Origin: Streptomyces fumanus
GTDB lineage: Bacteria > Actinomycetota > Actinomycetes > Streptomycetales > Streptomycetaceae
Length of the DNA stretch: 64,000 nucleotides
Assembly: GCF_014655295.1 (NCBI RefSeq)
Contig: NZ_BNBI01000002.1
Location: 248,001-312,000, forward strand
Reading direction: 5' to 3'
The notes under the pieces are model-generated. The model did no database searches. It saw nothing but the letters and a program-made list of their open reading frames with translations, and was not told the DNA's origin. How positions within the stretch are numbered: the first letter of the stretch is position 1; every line of letters starts with the position of its first letter. A program made the translations under genes and the position numbers. Below are positions 30,461 to 39,140 of the stretch, in pieces.

Positions 30461-32859
30461 GATCGGGGCTCCTTCTCGCTGTCCTGAGAGGAGGGCGAGG
30501 CGCTCGTCAGTTGATCGAGAAGCAGCCCTCGTGCGCGGGTGATGGCTGCCGCCAGGTCCCGGTGGGCATCGGACCGTTCCCCGAGGAGCGTCAGCAGTTC
30601 GGCGATCTCTCGCTGCACGTCGAGGGGAGGAAGCAGGACTTCCTGGCGTCCCAGTGCGTCCTGGGTGATGAACGGAGCCGCGGTGGCGGCCGCTCGATCC
30701 TTGACCCAGTTCACGGCATCCGGACGACTCAACGCGGCGAGAAGGTAGCGGGGCAGGACCCCGGCGCCCTGGCGGCAGCGGAGCCTGATCACGTTGGAGC
30801 TCATGAGCCACCCCATCTGGTCCCCCCGCACCATGGCCGGCGGCCCCATGGCGCCCGAGCGGACACAGACGATGTCATCCGGCGCGAGTCGGTAGCGCGT
30901 CAGCCGTTCCGCGAGCTCCAGCGAGGCGCGGTCGTCGGCACTGTCGGTCACCCGCCCGTTCCGCAGGTGCTTGGGAAGAACGACCGGCACCACGCCGTGC
31001 GGAGTCCGGTCCCGAGGCGCCAGCAGCGCGTGCGACGGACCCGCCTGGATTTCGCACAGCTCCACGAGCGTGGCCCTGTGCCGAGGTGCCTGACGCACCC
31101 GGTCGGTCTCCAGCTCGTTGCGCAGGACGGCGGTGCGCTCGTCCAGTTCGGCGCATCTCTCCCTCAGTCGTGACACTTCGGCCCACGCTTCCGCCTCCCC
31201 CATTCCGGCCGTGCCGAAGTCCGGGGCCGACGGCCGGCCGATGTGGTCGATTGGATTGAGCGAGTAGTCCTTGCGGCGCAGCGCCTCCCTGTCGACGCGC
31301 GCGCTGGGTACGGACGCCGGAGGAGGGCCGTCCGGTCGAACGGGTCCTTCCTTCGGGCTGAGAGCCAGGTACGAGTCGAGAACGGCTCGGACGTCGTCGT
31401 GAGCGAGCACCCTGCGCCCGCCGCGCCGCATGACGCCCAGGTCACGCGCATCCAGGAACAGGACGTGGTCATCGGCGTCGGCCGGGTGCCGCAGCAGCCA
31501 TATGCACACGGGTACCGGTGTGCCGGAGAAGAGCTTGTCGGGCAGCGCCACAACGCATTCCACGACACCCTGTTCCACCAGTGCCCGACGGATCGCCCGC
31601 TCCGCCGTGTTCCCGGAGTTGCCCGCCTTGTTCGGCATGACCACCGCCGCTCGGCCGCCCCTAGCCAGGACGGACAAGGCGTACTGGGGATAGGCGAGGT
31701 TGTCGTTGCCCACCGGAGGAGCCCCATAGGGCCAGTGCCCGGTGCGCGTGGTCTCCTGCGAGGTGTCCTTCATGTTGAAGGGCGGGTTGGTGAGGACCAG
31801 ATCGACCTGCTCCTGGGGCCACTTCTCCTCCCAGGGCCGTCCTCGGGTCTTCAGTTGGAGGGTGAACGGGACTCCGCGCAATGCCAGGCCCATGCTGGCC
31901 AGCGACAACGTCGCCCGCTTCGGCGTCTGTCCCAGCAGCCTGGGCAAGGGAGCGTCGGCGGCTCCGGGCCTGTCCCTCCCCCACCTGGCGGTGTCGACAG
32001 CCGCGCCGAGGAGTTCCCCGCCGCGGAAGTACGGGTCGTACACGCTGCTCGGGGAGCTTTTCCTGGCCGCCCGTCCCAGCGCCGCCATCAGACGCGCTAC
32101 CGGGAGCGGTGTGAAGAACTCCCGGCTGCGTAGCTGAGCGCGCTCCTCGTACTCCTCGATGAACAACTGGAAGGCATGAGGGCCGAGCGCACCGACCAGT
32201 CGGACGACGTGCGCGAGGTCCTGGAACCGCCGGGGCTCCAGCCGAGCGAGTGCGTCCTGCATCTCGGGCAGCGATCCCATGGCGAGCAGCACCGAGTCCG
32301 TCTCCGCCCCGACAAGCTTGAGCAGGGCCGTGCTGGACCGTGGCTCGGCACCGGTCATGACGTACGCCTGCACCTTCTGCCAGCATCCCGGCCTCGTCTC
32401 CTTCAGGAAGAGCAACGCGGACAGCAGACTCAGGTAGGCGACCGCTCGGTCCGCGCCTCCCACTCGCTCGGCCAGGGGACCCATGAGTTCGCGGACGATC
32501 TCGGCATCCCGTGGATCAGGACTCTCCCGGGGACCGGGTACGGACCCGGCGGGCTGTCGGGCCGCCCTCTCCTGGGCGACTGAGGTGACCGGCCCGTGCC
32601 GCCGCATCCGGTCTCCATAGGTGGTGTGCTCGCCCTCCCGCCGTGTCCGGCGGTGCGACGGCACCCGCCTTTCGTCGAGCCAGCGGAGGATCTCGGACTC
32701 GATGAAGTAGTCCTGGTTGGCAGTACGCCGGGGGGTCGGGAAGTCCGCCGCCCGCCGCTCCCATGTCGTGACCGCGGCGCGTGTCACGCCTGCCATCGCC
32801 GCGATCTCCGTACGCGTCAGAAGGCGATCGCCGTCCGGCACGCCCGTGCTGTTCCCCAT
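30457..32859 (-). CDS. N6-adenine DNA methylase with N-terminal HTH and C-terminal specificity domain (HsdM-HsdS-type fusion)
   Basis: An 800-aa protein. Residues 13-36 (RTEIAAMAGVTRAAVTTWERR) are a helix-turn-helix. The middle is an HsdM-like methylase: REFFTP (246-251), variant AdoMet motif VYDPYFRGGELLGAA (273-287, where most have DPxxGxG) and catalytic NPPF (358-361). A coiled-coil linker (around 560-600) leads to one target-recognition domain of HsdS type (about 605-790; IVCVRSGAMGPP, LPRYLLAALSRPDAVN, QEVLLPPLDVQREIAELL). No HsdR or other nuclease gene is near. It probably methylates a half-site sequence as a dimer; the HTH suggests self-regulation. GC content is below the neighbours. 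Confidence 0.85.
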   Translation of the reverse strand: MGNSTGVPDGDRLLTRTEIAAMAGVTRAAVTTWERRAADFPTPRRTANQDYFIESEILRWLDERRVPSHRRTRREGEHTTYGDRMRRHGPVTSVAQERAARQPAGSVPGPRESPDPRDAEIVRELMGPLAERVGGADRAVAYLSLLSALLFLKETRPGCWQKVQAYVMTGAEPRSSTALLKLVGAETDSVLLAMGSLPEMQDALARLEPRRFQDLAHVVRLVGALGPHAFQLFIEEYEERAQLRSREFFTPLPVARLMAALGRAARKSSPSSVYDPYFRGGELLGAAVDTARWGRDRPGAADAPLPRLLGQTPKRATLSLASMGLALRGVPFTLQLKTRGRPWEEKWPQEQVDLVLTNPPFNMKDTSQETTRTGHWPYGAPPVGNDNLAYPQYALSVLARGGRAAVVMPNKAGNSGNTAERAIRRALVEQGVVECVVALPDKLFSGTPVPVCIWLLRHPADADDHVLFLDARDLGVMRRGGRRVLAHDDVRAVLDSYLALSPKEGPVRPDGPPPASVPSARVDREALRRKDYSLNPIDHIGRPSAPDFGTAGMGEAEAWAEVSRLRERCAELDERTAVLRNELETDRVRQAPRHRATLVELCEIQAGPSHALLAPRDRTPHGVVPVVLPKHLRNGRVTDSADDRASLELAERLTRYRLAPDDIVCVRSGAMGPPAMVRGDQMGWLMSSNVIRLRCRQGAGVLPRYLLAALSRPDAVNWVKDRAAATAAPFITQDALGRQEVLLPPLDVQREIAELLTLLGERSDAHRDLAAAITRARGLLLDQLTSASPSSQDSEKEPRS

Positions 32860-32937
32860 GGCGCGTCGAGTCCCTTCGAAGTAGCCCTGAATAGCCGTTC
32901 GTTGGGCAGGAGCCTAGGCAGCTCGTCGCGCTGATGT

Positions 32938-32964
32938 CTCATGAGTACTCGAAGTGCTCATGAG
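32938..32964. promoter_or_regulatory. 27-bp near-perfect palindrome upstream of the methylase gene
   Basis: CTCATGAGTACT and AGTGCTCATGAG form 12-bp arms around CGA with one mismatch. It sits 79 bp before the methylase start in an AT-richer intergenic region with no gene and looks like an operator. The methylase's own N-terminal HTH is the simplest candidate binder. Confidence 0.6.
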
Positions 32965-33120
32965 ACTGCTCGGGCCGCCACGCTTAACGCGCAAGGAGCG
33001 AAGCCAAGAGAAAAGGCAAGAATTGTCCACATTTCTCCGATCCCTTGCGTTCGTGACCAACATGGCCTGCCGCTTCAGGATGCACGCTGGTTAACACTCC
33101 GAGTGGATCGATCGAGTGTA

Positions 33121-33126
33121 TATAAT
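33121..33126 (+). promoter_or_regulatory. -10 hexamer of vapBC
   Basis: A consensus TATAAT, rare in this GC-rich sequence, 36 bp before the vapB start. No good -35 is present at 17 bp; TTAACA lies 24 bp upstream. The flanks GTATATAATTG and CGATATATCTC are AT-rich partial repeats that could bind the VapBC complex. Confidence 0.5.
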
Positions 33127-33161
33127 TGATGCGTTGCGATATATCTCAGGAGGTGTCATTG

Positions 33162-33377
33162 ATGACCCGCACCGTGATCGACCTTGATGACCAACTGGTC
33201 GCGGACGTGGCCAAGGCCCTCGGCACCAGCACCAAGAAGGAGACGGTGAACACCGCCCTGCGCGAGGTGCTGGAGAACCGGCGGCGCGCCTTGGCGCTCA
33301 CCCGCCTGCGGGCGGCGGCCGAAGGGGGCGCCTTCGATCTCGACCTCTTCGAGGACAAGGGGAATTACCGCCGGTGA
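33162..33377 (+). CDS. VapB-family antitoxin
   Basis: A 71-aa protein starting MTRTVIDLDDQLVADVAKAL, with GGAGG before the ATG at 33162. The N-terminal ribbon-helix-helix-like module (TVIDLDDQLVADVAKALGTSTKKETVNTALREVL) binds DNA. The C-terminal acidic tail (GGAFDLDLFED) should wrap the toxin active site. Ends with a 4-nt overlap (GTGA) into vapC. Confidence 0.9.
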   Translation: MTRTVIDLDDQLVADVAKALGTSTKKETVNTALREVLENRRRALALTRLRAAAEGGAFDLDLFEDKGNYRR

Positions 33378-33796
33378 ACGCCGCGCAGTTTCTGATCGAC
33401 ACCAGCGCACTCGCCCGCCTGCTGCGCGGCGACGCCGAGCAGTACGGATGGGACCGGGCGGCATCTGCCGGACTCATCGCCACGTGCCCCATCACCGAGC
33501 TGGAGTTCTTCTACAGCGCGCGCTCCGCCGCCGACCGCGCACAGGGTTTCGAGGACATGCGCCTGCTCTTCGGGTGGGTACCGGTCGACGACCGCGCCTA
33601 TGACCGCGCCTGGCAGGTTCAAGAGCTGCTCACCCAGCGCGGACAGCACCGCAGCGCCGGACCTGTCGACCTCGTGGTGGCCGCCACGGCGGAGTTGCAG
33701 GGGCTGACCCTACTCCACCGTGACCGGGACTTCGAGTGCATCGCCGGCGTCACCGGCCAGGCCCTCCAGTGGTACGGCCCAGCCCCCGGAAAGTGA
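33374..33796 (+). CDS. vapC: VapC-family PIN-domain toxin
   Basis: A 140-aa ribonuclease of the PIN fold. The acidic cluster comes from Asp9 (FLIDTSAL), Glu44-region (ITELEFFYSAR), Asp about 98 (AGPVDLVVAATAE) and Asp about 116 (HRDRDFE). It is expected to cleave tRNA or rRNA when VapB is degraded. The start is GTG 33374, overlapping vapB. The pair may stabilise the surrounding accessory segment. Confidence 0.92.
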   Translation: MNAAQFLIDTSALARLLRGDAEQYGWDRAASAGLIATCPITELEFFYSARSAADRAQGFEDMRLLFGWVPVDDRAYDRAWQVQELLTQRGQHRSAGPVDLVVAATAELQGLTLLHRDRDFECIAGVTGQALQWYGPAPGK

Positions 33797-34350
33797 GCCA
33801 GGACCGAACGCCGACCGCTCCGGGAAAGCACGGCAGTCGGCCCCTGACAGGGTGTGCTTCGCGGAAGACCTGTGCACTCCCGAGGGCACCCTATGCCGGA
33901 CGTCCGACCCGGCCCCGTCCGGCGCCGAGCCCGTCGCGGGGGCTCTTCGTCGTCCGCACCCGGGCGCGGAGCCGCCGCAGGAGGTGGCCAGGTGCGCTTC
34001 TGCCGTAGAGGGCGGGACGCCGCGAGGCAGGAGGAGAGCCAGGTTGCCTCCTCGCGGTTGATGATCAGGCCGGCGGCAGTGATCATCCCATTCACCGGGC
34101 CGTGAGCCGGATCGAGTGGTCATCAACGCGGAACATCTCCCAGTCCGCGTCACTGTGCCAGAGCCGGGCCCTCTTCTCGCCCGGACGCTGGGCGAAGTCC
34201 ACTTCCTCCCGTGCTCGGGGAAGACGGTGGGCTGAGCAGGGAGAACAGACAGAAGGGGTGTCAGCAAGCGCACCGGACGAGGATCCGTTGTCCGTGCGGT
34301 GCGGCACCTATACCCTTCCCGAAGATCGCCAGATGTGGCTGGGGGCGTAT
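33797..34350. other. Stretch without a recognisable gene
   Basis: About 550 bp after vapC. Open frames on both strands are Arg/Pro/Ser-rich and lack ribosome sites. One minus-strand frame ending at 34092 (RLWHSDADWEMFRVDDHSIR) looks more protein-like and may be the tail of a decayed gene. Nothing can be named. Confidence 0.4.
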
Positions 34351-34542
34351 ATGCGGGTTCTGTTCTTCTTCATCGGTTCTGCATTCTGTCTGATCGGGTT
34401 GTTCTCCTTTGTGGGTGCCTTCGCCACCTGGAACACAGCACGCTGGGACCCGACGTATGCGTCAAGCCCCAAAAAGGTCATGTCATGGCTGGCCAGCGGA
34501 GTGGTGTGCCTGGGGTTGATGACACTCTTCTACTTGCTGTGA
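34351..34542 (+). CDS. Small two-TM membrane protein
   Basis: A 63-aa protein starting MRVLFFFIGSAFCLIGLFSF from ATG 34351 (GGGGGC upstream). Helices are at about residues 3-25 and 44-63, with the last one ending at the C-terminus (VCLGLMTLFYLL). The middle is WNTARWDPTYASSPKK. Codon use is less GC-biased than the chromosome average. Family unknown. Confidence 0.5.
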   Translation: MRVLFFFIGSAFCLIGLFSFVGAFATWNTARWDPTYASSPKKVMSWLASGVVCLGLMTLFYLL

Positions 34543-34684
34543 TGCCCGCGTGCCGTAGCCGGGTTGTCAGGGTGCCGTGATCGTCCTGATAAGGATGAGG
34601 TCAGACGTCAAAGCCCTAGCCGACCGCAGCGCACCGTCCTGGATGGGGCCGGCAAGGGGGCAGTCGAGCCGAGGCATCGCAGGT

Positions 34685-35497
34685 CTACCGTACGGTCCTG
34701 GCGTAGCCACCTGCGCTCATGCCGAACTCCCGCCGGAAGTGCCGGTTGAGCTGGCTCTGGTCGCAGTAACCGAGCTCGGCGGCGGTCTCTGCCACGGATC
34801 GTCCCGCTGCCAGCATGGACTTGGCGCCGGCCAAGCGCAGCAGGGTGCGGTACTGGTGCGGTGGAACTCCGTATGCCTGCCGGAAACTCCTGATCAAATG
34901 GCGTTTGCTGCAACCGGCGACGGCAGCGAGGGCATCGAGCGTGATGTTGGCGTTCAGGTGGCTGTGGAGCATCTCCCGTACGTGACGGAGCGCTCGGGGA
35001 CGAAGTGTCGGACTCGCTGCGCCGGGAGCGTCCGCGTGCCTGGCGAGCAGGACGTTGAGCAAGCTGGTCAGCGACGACTCGAGATCCAACTCGTCCTCGC
35101 CGTCCGCCAGGCCCCTGTGCAAGGCGGCGATGCCGTTGAAGAGGCTGCGGTCCGCATAGGTCACCCCATGAAAGCGCGGCCGGCCTGCGCCGGCTGACAT
35201 GAGACCGGCGTCGATGAACATCAGTTGCACGATGGCCTGGCCGTCGGCGGCGGCTTTGTCCTGAGCGAGGCAGCTCACGACCTCATGGGGCTCGATCACC
35301 GTCACCGCGCCGGGGACAGGGGGACCCTGGGTCCGCCCGAGGTACTGAAAAGGGGGTGCGGAGCCGCCATGCGTGATCTTGACGGTGTACCCGCTGTTCA
35401 CCACGGTCGGGAAGTCACCATCGGCGACGCGCACAGCCAGGCTCTCGACTCCGAACCGTGCTCTTCTGCGACGCCCATCGGCCGCGGACTCAGCCAT
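34685..35497 (-). CDS. AraC-family transcriptional regulator
   Basis: A 270-aa protein with an N-terminal cupin-like AraC-binding domain (about 20-130) and a C-terminal double HTH: ITLDALAAVAGCSKRHLIRSF (first) and SVAETAAELGYCDQSQLNRHF (second), followed by FGMSAGGYART. The FRQAYGVPPHQYRTLLRL linker is typical. It is divergently transcribed from an alpha/beta hydrolase gene 302 bp away, its likely target. Confidence 0.92.
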   Translation of the reverse strand: MAESAADGRRRRARFGVESLAVRVADGDFPTVVNSGYTVKITHGGSAPPFQYLGRTQGPPVPGAVTVIEPHEVVSCLAQDKAAADGQAIVQLMFIDAGLMSAGAGRPRFHGVTYADRSLFNGIAALHRGLADGEDELDLESSLTSLLNVLLARHADAPGAASPTLRPRALRHVREMLHSHLNANITLDALAAVAGCSKRHLIRSFRQAYGVPPHQYRTLLRLAGAKSMLAAGRSVAETAAELGYCDQSQLNRHFRREFGMSAGGYARTVR

Positions 35498-35799
35498 GTC
35501 ATTTTCGCCCTAGTTCGGCTCGTTCGATCGATCCTACAGTTCCCGGTGAGACAAGCGCAGACGTCGGGCCAGGGAGGCGCGACAGTCGAAGGTCGAGTCA
35601 GTCGCTCTCCCCCCGCCGTCGGACCGCGGGACGAACACCTGACGAGATCTGTGCACCACTGCGGCGGTCACCGTCCACACCGGCCCAGGTGCCGGGCGGC
35701 CGTTCCTGGCCCATCAGGCTCGCGGCCACGACCGCCGGTTCCATGCCTGCCGCCAGTCACGACAGGCGCTATGTCGACACCGATCTCGAAAGGGCTCCG
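35498..35799. other. Divergent promoter region, araC-like/hydrolase
   Basis: 302 bp between the AraC-type gene and the hydrolase gene. It should contain both promoters. TTCGGCTCGTTCGATCGATC near 35515 is a mildly AT-richer candidate, but I see no convincing hexamer pair or strong inverted repeat. Confidence 0.4.
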
Positions 35800-36774
35800 A
35801 TGAGCAAGCCGTACAGCGACGCCGCCGACATCCCGGTCAACGCGTCGCAGCCCGTCCTCACCTACCACCCGGTCACCCTCGACGTCCCCGGCCGGCCCGT
35901 GCCGCTGCAGGTCAAGGTGTCGGTCCCCGCGGACGGCACCGACCTGCCGCTCATCCTCCTGTCCCACGGGCACGGGCAGGCCAACTTCCTGTCCTCCTAC
36001 AACGGCTATGGTCCGCTGGCGAACTTCTTCGCCGCCCACGGGTTCGCGGTCATCCAGCCGACCCACCTGGACTCGACGGCCCTCGGTCTGCGCGACACCG
36101 GCCTCAGGGACGCCCCCCTGTTCTGGCGTGACCGCGCCACCGACATGCACACCGTCCTCGACCGCCTCGACGACATCGAGGCCGCCGTCCCCGGTCTCGC
36201 CGAACGACGGATCGACAGGGACCGTGTCGGCGCCGTAGGACACTCCCTGGGCGGCAACACCGTCTCCCTCCTCCTCGGCGCCCGGATGCTGGACCCGGAC
36301 GACGACCGGCCGAAGGACCTCTCCGACTCCCGGGTCAAGGCGGGAGTGCTCATCGGAGCTCCGGGCATCGGCAACGACGAGCACTTCGCCGAGTGGGCCA
36401 AGACGAACTACCCGGTGCTGTATTACACCGACTTCGAGCAGATGACGGGCACCGCCCTGATCATCGTGGGCGATCAGGACCTCAACCCCCACTTCTCCGA
36501 CCGGCTCAGCTACCGCGCTGACGCCTACTCGGCCAGCCCCGGCGGCAACAAGACCATGGTGACCATGTACGGCGCTGGTCACCTCTTCGGTGGCATATCC
36601 GGATACGACGCGGCGGAGACGGACGACGAGAATCCCGAGCGCGTGGCGACTCTGCGGGCTCTCGTGTGGGCCTACTTGCGCAGCCGGCTCTACTCGGGCG
36701 ACTCGTCATGGAAGGACGCGGTGAACGCCCTGGAGAACGGGGAAAACCCGATGGCCGAGGTCGAAACGAGGTAG
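35800..36774 (+). CDS. Alpha/beta hydrolase (PAF-acetylhydrolase/chlorophyllase-like)
   Basis: A 324-aa cytosolic protein. The strand-loop LPLILLSHGHGQANF (oxyanion region) precedes the nucleophile elbow GAVGHSLGGNTVS (Ser around residue 153). The acid is likely in IIVGDQDLNPHF (around residue 227) and the His in GAGHLFGG (around residue 257). It has no signal peptide. Substrate unknown; ester hydrolysis is expected. Regulated, by context, by the divergent AraC-type protein; it ends in a strong terminator. Confidence 0.85.
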   Translation: MSKPYSDAADIPVNASQPVLTYHPVTLDVPGRPVPLQVKVSVPADGTDLPLILLSHGHGQANFLSSYNGYGPLANFFAAHGFAVIQPTHLDSTALGLRDTGLRDAPLFWRDRATDMHTVLDRLDDIEAAVPGLAERRIDRDRVGAVGHSLGGNTVSLLLGARMLDPDDDRPKDLSDSRVKAGVLIGAPGIGNDEHFAEWAKTNYPVLYYTDFEQMTGTALIIVGDQDLNPHFSDRLSYRADAYSASPGGNKTMVTMYGAGHLFGGISGYDAAETDDENPERVATLRALVWAYLRSRLYSGDSSWKDAVNALENGENPMAEVETR

Positions 36775-36777
36775 TTC

Positions 36778-36819
36778 CGCGGTGTGGGCGGCGGCGCGAC
36801 GGCCGCCGCCCACACCGCG
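36778..36819 (+). terminator. Hairpin terminator of the hydrolase gene
   Basis: CGCGGTGTGGGCGGCGGC pairs perfectly with 36802-36819 (18-bp stem, 6-nt loop), 3 bp after the stop. Confidence 0.93.
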
Positions 36820-36854
36820 ATCATCCGGTTCCGGGTCTGTGTGGATCATGGCGA

Positions 36855-36902
36855 AGCCCCGTCGGAGCAGGTGACCGAATGGTCTCCTGCCCCGACGGGG
36901 CT
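36855..36902 (-). terminator. Hairpin terminator of the LPMO gene
   Basis: AGCCCCGTCGGAGCAGGTGACC pairs imperfectly with 36881-36902 (22-bp stem with two mismatches, GAAT loop), downstream of the minus-strand LPMO stop at 36968. Confidence 0.85.
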
Positions 36903-36967
36903 CGGTCGGGCGGTGGGGGGTCACCGGTGTCTGGCGGTGGCCGGTGCCGGGTGCGGTGCTGTGCGGG

Positions 36968-37642
36968 TCAGCCGAAGTTCACGTCGCTGCACCACATGTA
37001 CGCCTGGTCCAGGTGCGACGCCTGCCAGATCACGAACAGGATGTGGTGTCCGGTGTAGCCGGAGGTCTGGACGGGGAACGTGATGTTCTGCGCCGGGGCG
37101 TAGCGGCCGGTCTGTGTGATGAAGTCGAGGTTGCCCCAGCCCAGGGTCTGGGTCTTGGGGTCGAAGCCCTGCTTGCTCACGTAGACCTTGAAGTAGTCGG
37201 CACCGTGGGACGCCTGGTCGTAGAGCTGGACCGAGAAGTTGTTGCTGACGTTGGTCGTCTTCCACTGTCCGGGCTTGTCCAGGCTGGAGTTCCTCGAGAG
37301 GTTGTTGCTGCAGAGCGTCCCGTCGGGGGTCCGTGCCTGGAACTGGCCGCCGAGGCCGTCACGGAGCGCGCTCATCCAGTTCCACATGGTGTCCGGGTTG
37401 GCCTGGAAAGCCTGCCAGCACATGGGGTCCTGGGTCTGCATGGCCGGGTTCGTGTGGTTGCTGCCCCATGTCTTCCAGCACTGATACGCGCGGGTGGCGG
37501 GGCTGATGATGGTGCCGTGCGCCTGGGCGGGGGCCGACCAGGTCAGTGCGCCGGCGACCAGGGCGAACAACATGACGAGTGCCTGGAGAGGCCGGCGGAA
37601 CGGCGACCGCGAACGCCCGGCTAACGAGCTCTGTTTGCGCAT
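36968..37642 (-). CDS. Secreted AA10 lytic polysaccharide monooxygenase
   Basis: A 224-aa protein. A signal peptide with an Arg-rich n-region (residues 1-38) is cleaved after AQA, leaving the N-terminal His of the copper histidine brace (HGTIISPATRAYQCW). The second His lies in the conserved SGYTGHHILFVIWQASH. Disulfide Cys, SHGADYFKVYV and the C-terminal YMWCSDVNFG match cellulose/chitin-active AA10 enzymes. There is no carbohydrate-binding module. It oxidatively cleaves crystalline polysaccharide outside the cell. The CebR operator upstream points to cellulose. Start: ATG with AAGGAG upstream. Confidence 0.95.
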   Translation of the reverse strand: MRKQSSLAGRSRSPFRRPLQALVMLFALVAGALTWSAPAQAHGTIISPATRAYQCWKTWGSNHTNPAMQTQDPMCWQAFQANPDTMWNWMSALRDGLGGQFQARTPDGTLCSNNLSRNSSLDKPGQWKTTNVSNNFSVQLYDQASHGADYFKVYVSKQGFDPKTQTLGWGNLDFITQTGRYAPAQNITFPVQTSGYTGHHILFVIWQASHLDQAYMWCSDVNFG

Positions 37643-37674
37643 GTGGGGGGAACTCCTTCCAGTGCAAGCTGTAT

Positions 37675-37688
37675 TGGGAGCGCTCCCA
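37675..37688. promoter_or_regulatory. CebR operator upstream of the LPMO gene
   Basis: TGGGAGCGCTCCCA, an exact 14-bp match to the palindromic CebR box, 33 bp before the LPMO start. CebR represses cellulolytic genes until cellobiose or cellotriose is imported. Confidence 0.93.
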
Positions 37689-38127
37689 ACGGTAGGCGCG
37701 CTGAGTGAAATGTCAATGAAACAAACCGAGTTGATCACAGCCATGAGTCATGAACACGCCAAGCGACGGGAGTCGGGAGGCAGGGACGTTTCCGGAACGG
37801 AACGCGAGGTTACGGGCGTGAGGTGAGGCCGGGCGGGGGTGTTCGCGGGGCATCGCCACGGGGATGCGTGTGGCCGAAAAGAGCCCCGGACGGCGCCTCC
37901 GCAGGCGCACCGGTCCGTTCTGACATCCCCTCGCCTCGCGGTCTTGCGGAAATCGGCCAGCCGTGAAGACTGCCTTGACGACCGGAGCCGCCCGGTCCCG
38001 CAGCACCACGCCGAACAGGCCGCTCCACCACCGCCCACCGCCGCCCACCGCCGCTCCACCACCGCTCACCGTCACTCCACCACCGCTCACCGTCACTCCA
38101 CCCGTCACCCCACCGAGATGAGGTCTC
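37689..38127. other. Gene-free stretch with short tandem repeats
   Basis: About 440 bp between the CebR box and the RTX-like gene. From 38030 to 38110 there are short C-rich repeats: CCGCCCACCG twice, then CACCACCGCTCACCGTCACTC twice. No frame looks coding. The promoter of the RTX-like gene must lie here. Confidence 0.5.
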
Positions 38128-38898
38128 ATGAACCGGAACCGAGCCGCCGTCAGCGCGGTCGCCGTGACCCTGTTAACCGCCGGCCTCGCCGTCGGGCCGG
38201 CGACCGGTGCCACCGCCGCCGAGGCGAAGGCCCGCGTCGGCGCCGACTGGGCGGCCCAGTCGATCGTCTTCACCGCCGCCGCGGGACAGGCCAACGACCT
38301 GAACATCTTCCCCATGTACACCAGCGACGGGATCCGGCGGATCGGCTTCACCGACGTGGTCCCGCTCGCTCCGGGCGACCATTGCGCGTACTCCAGAGCC
38401 GAGGACACCACCTCCGTCGTCTGCGAACTGCCCGCCGACAGCGCCCGTCCCGACCGGATCGACATCTTCCTCGGCGACGGCGACGACACGATCGCCGCCT
38501 TCGACCCCGGGATCGGCACCGTCAGCGGCGGCCCCGGCGACGACGAACTGCACGCCCACACCGCGCGCACGGTGCTGGGCGGCGCGGGGGACGACATGGT
38601 CATGGGGCCCGCCGCCCTGCACGGCGGCGACGGCATGGACCACCTGATGGGCGACGACGGCAACCAGCGGATGTGGGGCGGCCGGGGCGACGACATGTTC
38701 GAGGGGTACGGCGGTGACGACACCGTGTACGCGGGTTCCGGCGACGACCACGCCATGGGCGGGGACGGCCGCGACCTCCTCCTCGGCGGCTCCGGCGACG
38801 ACACCCTGGACGGGGAGGGCGGTGACGACGTCATCTGGGGCGGCTCCGGCAAGGATCTCCTCGAGGGCGGGCCCGGCCGCGATGTCGTCCTCCCGTGA
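38128..38898 (+). CDS. Secreted calcium-binding RTX-repeat protein
   Basis: A 256-aa protein with a Sec signal peptide (to about residue 31, ATAAEA). Residues 40-110 form a beta-rich domain. From about residue 115 on there are about ten GGxGxDxxx nonapeptides (GGPGDDELH, GGAGDDMVM, GGDGMDHLM, GSGDDHAMG, GGSGDDTLDG and others) forming a calcium beta-roll to the C-terminus. No catalytic domain is present. Exported and folding only outside the cell, where calcium is high; role unknown. Confidence 0.88.
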   Translation: MNRNRAAVSAVAVTLLTAGLAVGPATGATAAEAKARVGADWAAQSIVFTAAAGQANDLNIFPMYTSDGIRRIGFTDVVPLAPGDHCAYSRAEDTTSVVCELPADSARPDRIDIFLGDGDDTIAAFDPGIGTVSGGPGDDELHAHTARTVLGGAGDDMVMGPAALHGGDGMDHLMGDDGNQRMWGGRGDDMFEGYGGDDTVYAGSGDDHAMGGDGRDLLLGGSGDDTLDGEGGDDVIWGGSGKDLLEGGPGRDVVLP

Positions 38899-38924
38899 GC
38901 GCATCCCAGACCACCCTCGTTTCC

Positions 38925-39140
38925 GCAGGTCAGAGCCGGTCCGAGCATCCCAGCGTCCCGGGATCCCCGGAGAAGTGGCGGGTGGGACGGGGCAGGGCAC
39001 AGGCTTGGGTCATCGCAGCACGGGGCACGCCGGACACGGTCGGCCACCGCGCTCGACCCATCCACCTACGTGCCGTGCCCCGGCGTGCCCCGGGCAGCGC
39101 GGTCGTCCGCAGAGAAAGCAGTCCGTCATGCGTAGCGCCA
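38925..39140 (+). repeat. Duplicated promoter/leader, copy A
   Basis: This segment and 42481-42736 share GCAGGTCAGAGCCGGT, CCCAGCGTCCCG, AAGTGGCGG, a CAGG-CTTG-GTC block, and AGAAAGCAGTCCGTCATGCGTA at the start codon. Copy A drives the intact DUF4232-like gene. Confidence 0.75.

Noticed and set aside
38030..38110. Short C-rich repeats as a CRISPR array
   Set aside because: Units are about 21 bp, directly abutting and with no spacers; no cas gene is present in the window.
37713..39065. A 450-residue Ser/Pro-rich minus-strand frame across the RTX gene
   Set aside because: Shadow of the GGxGxD repeats on the plus strand; not protein-like.
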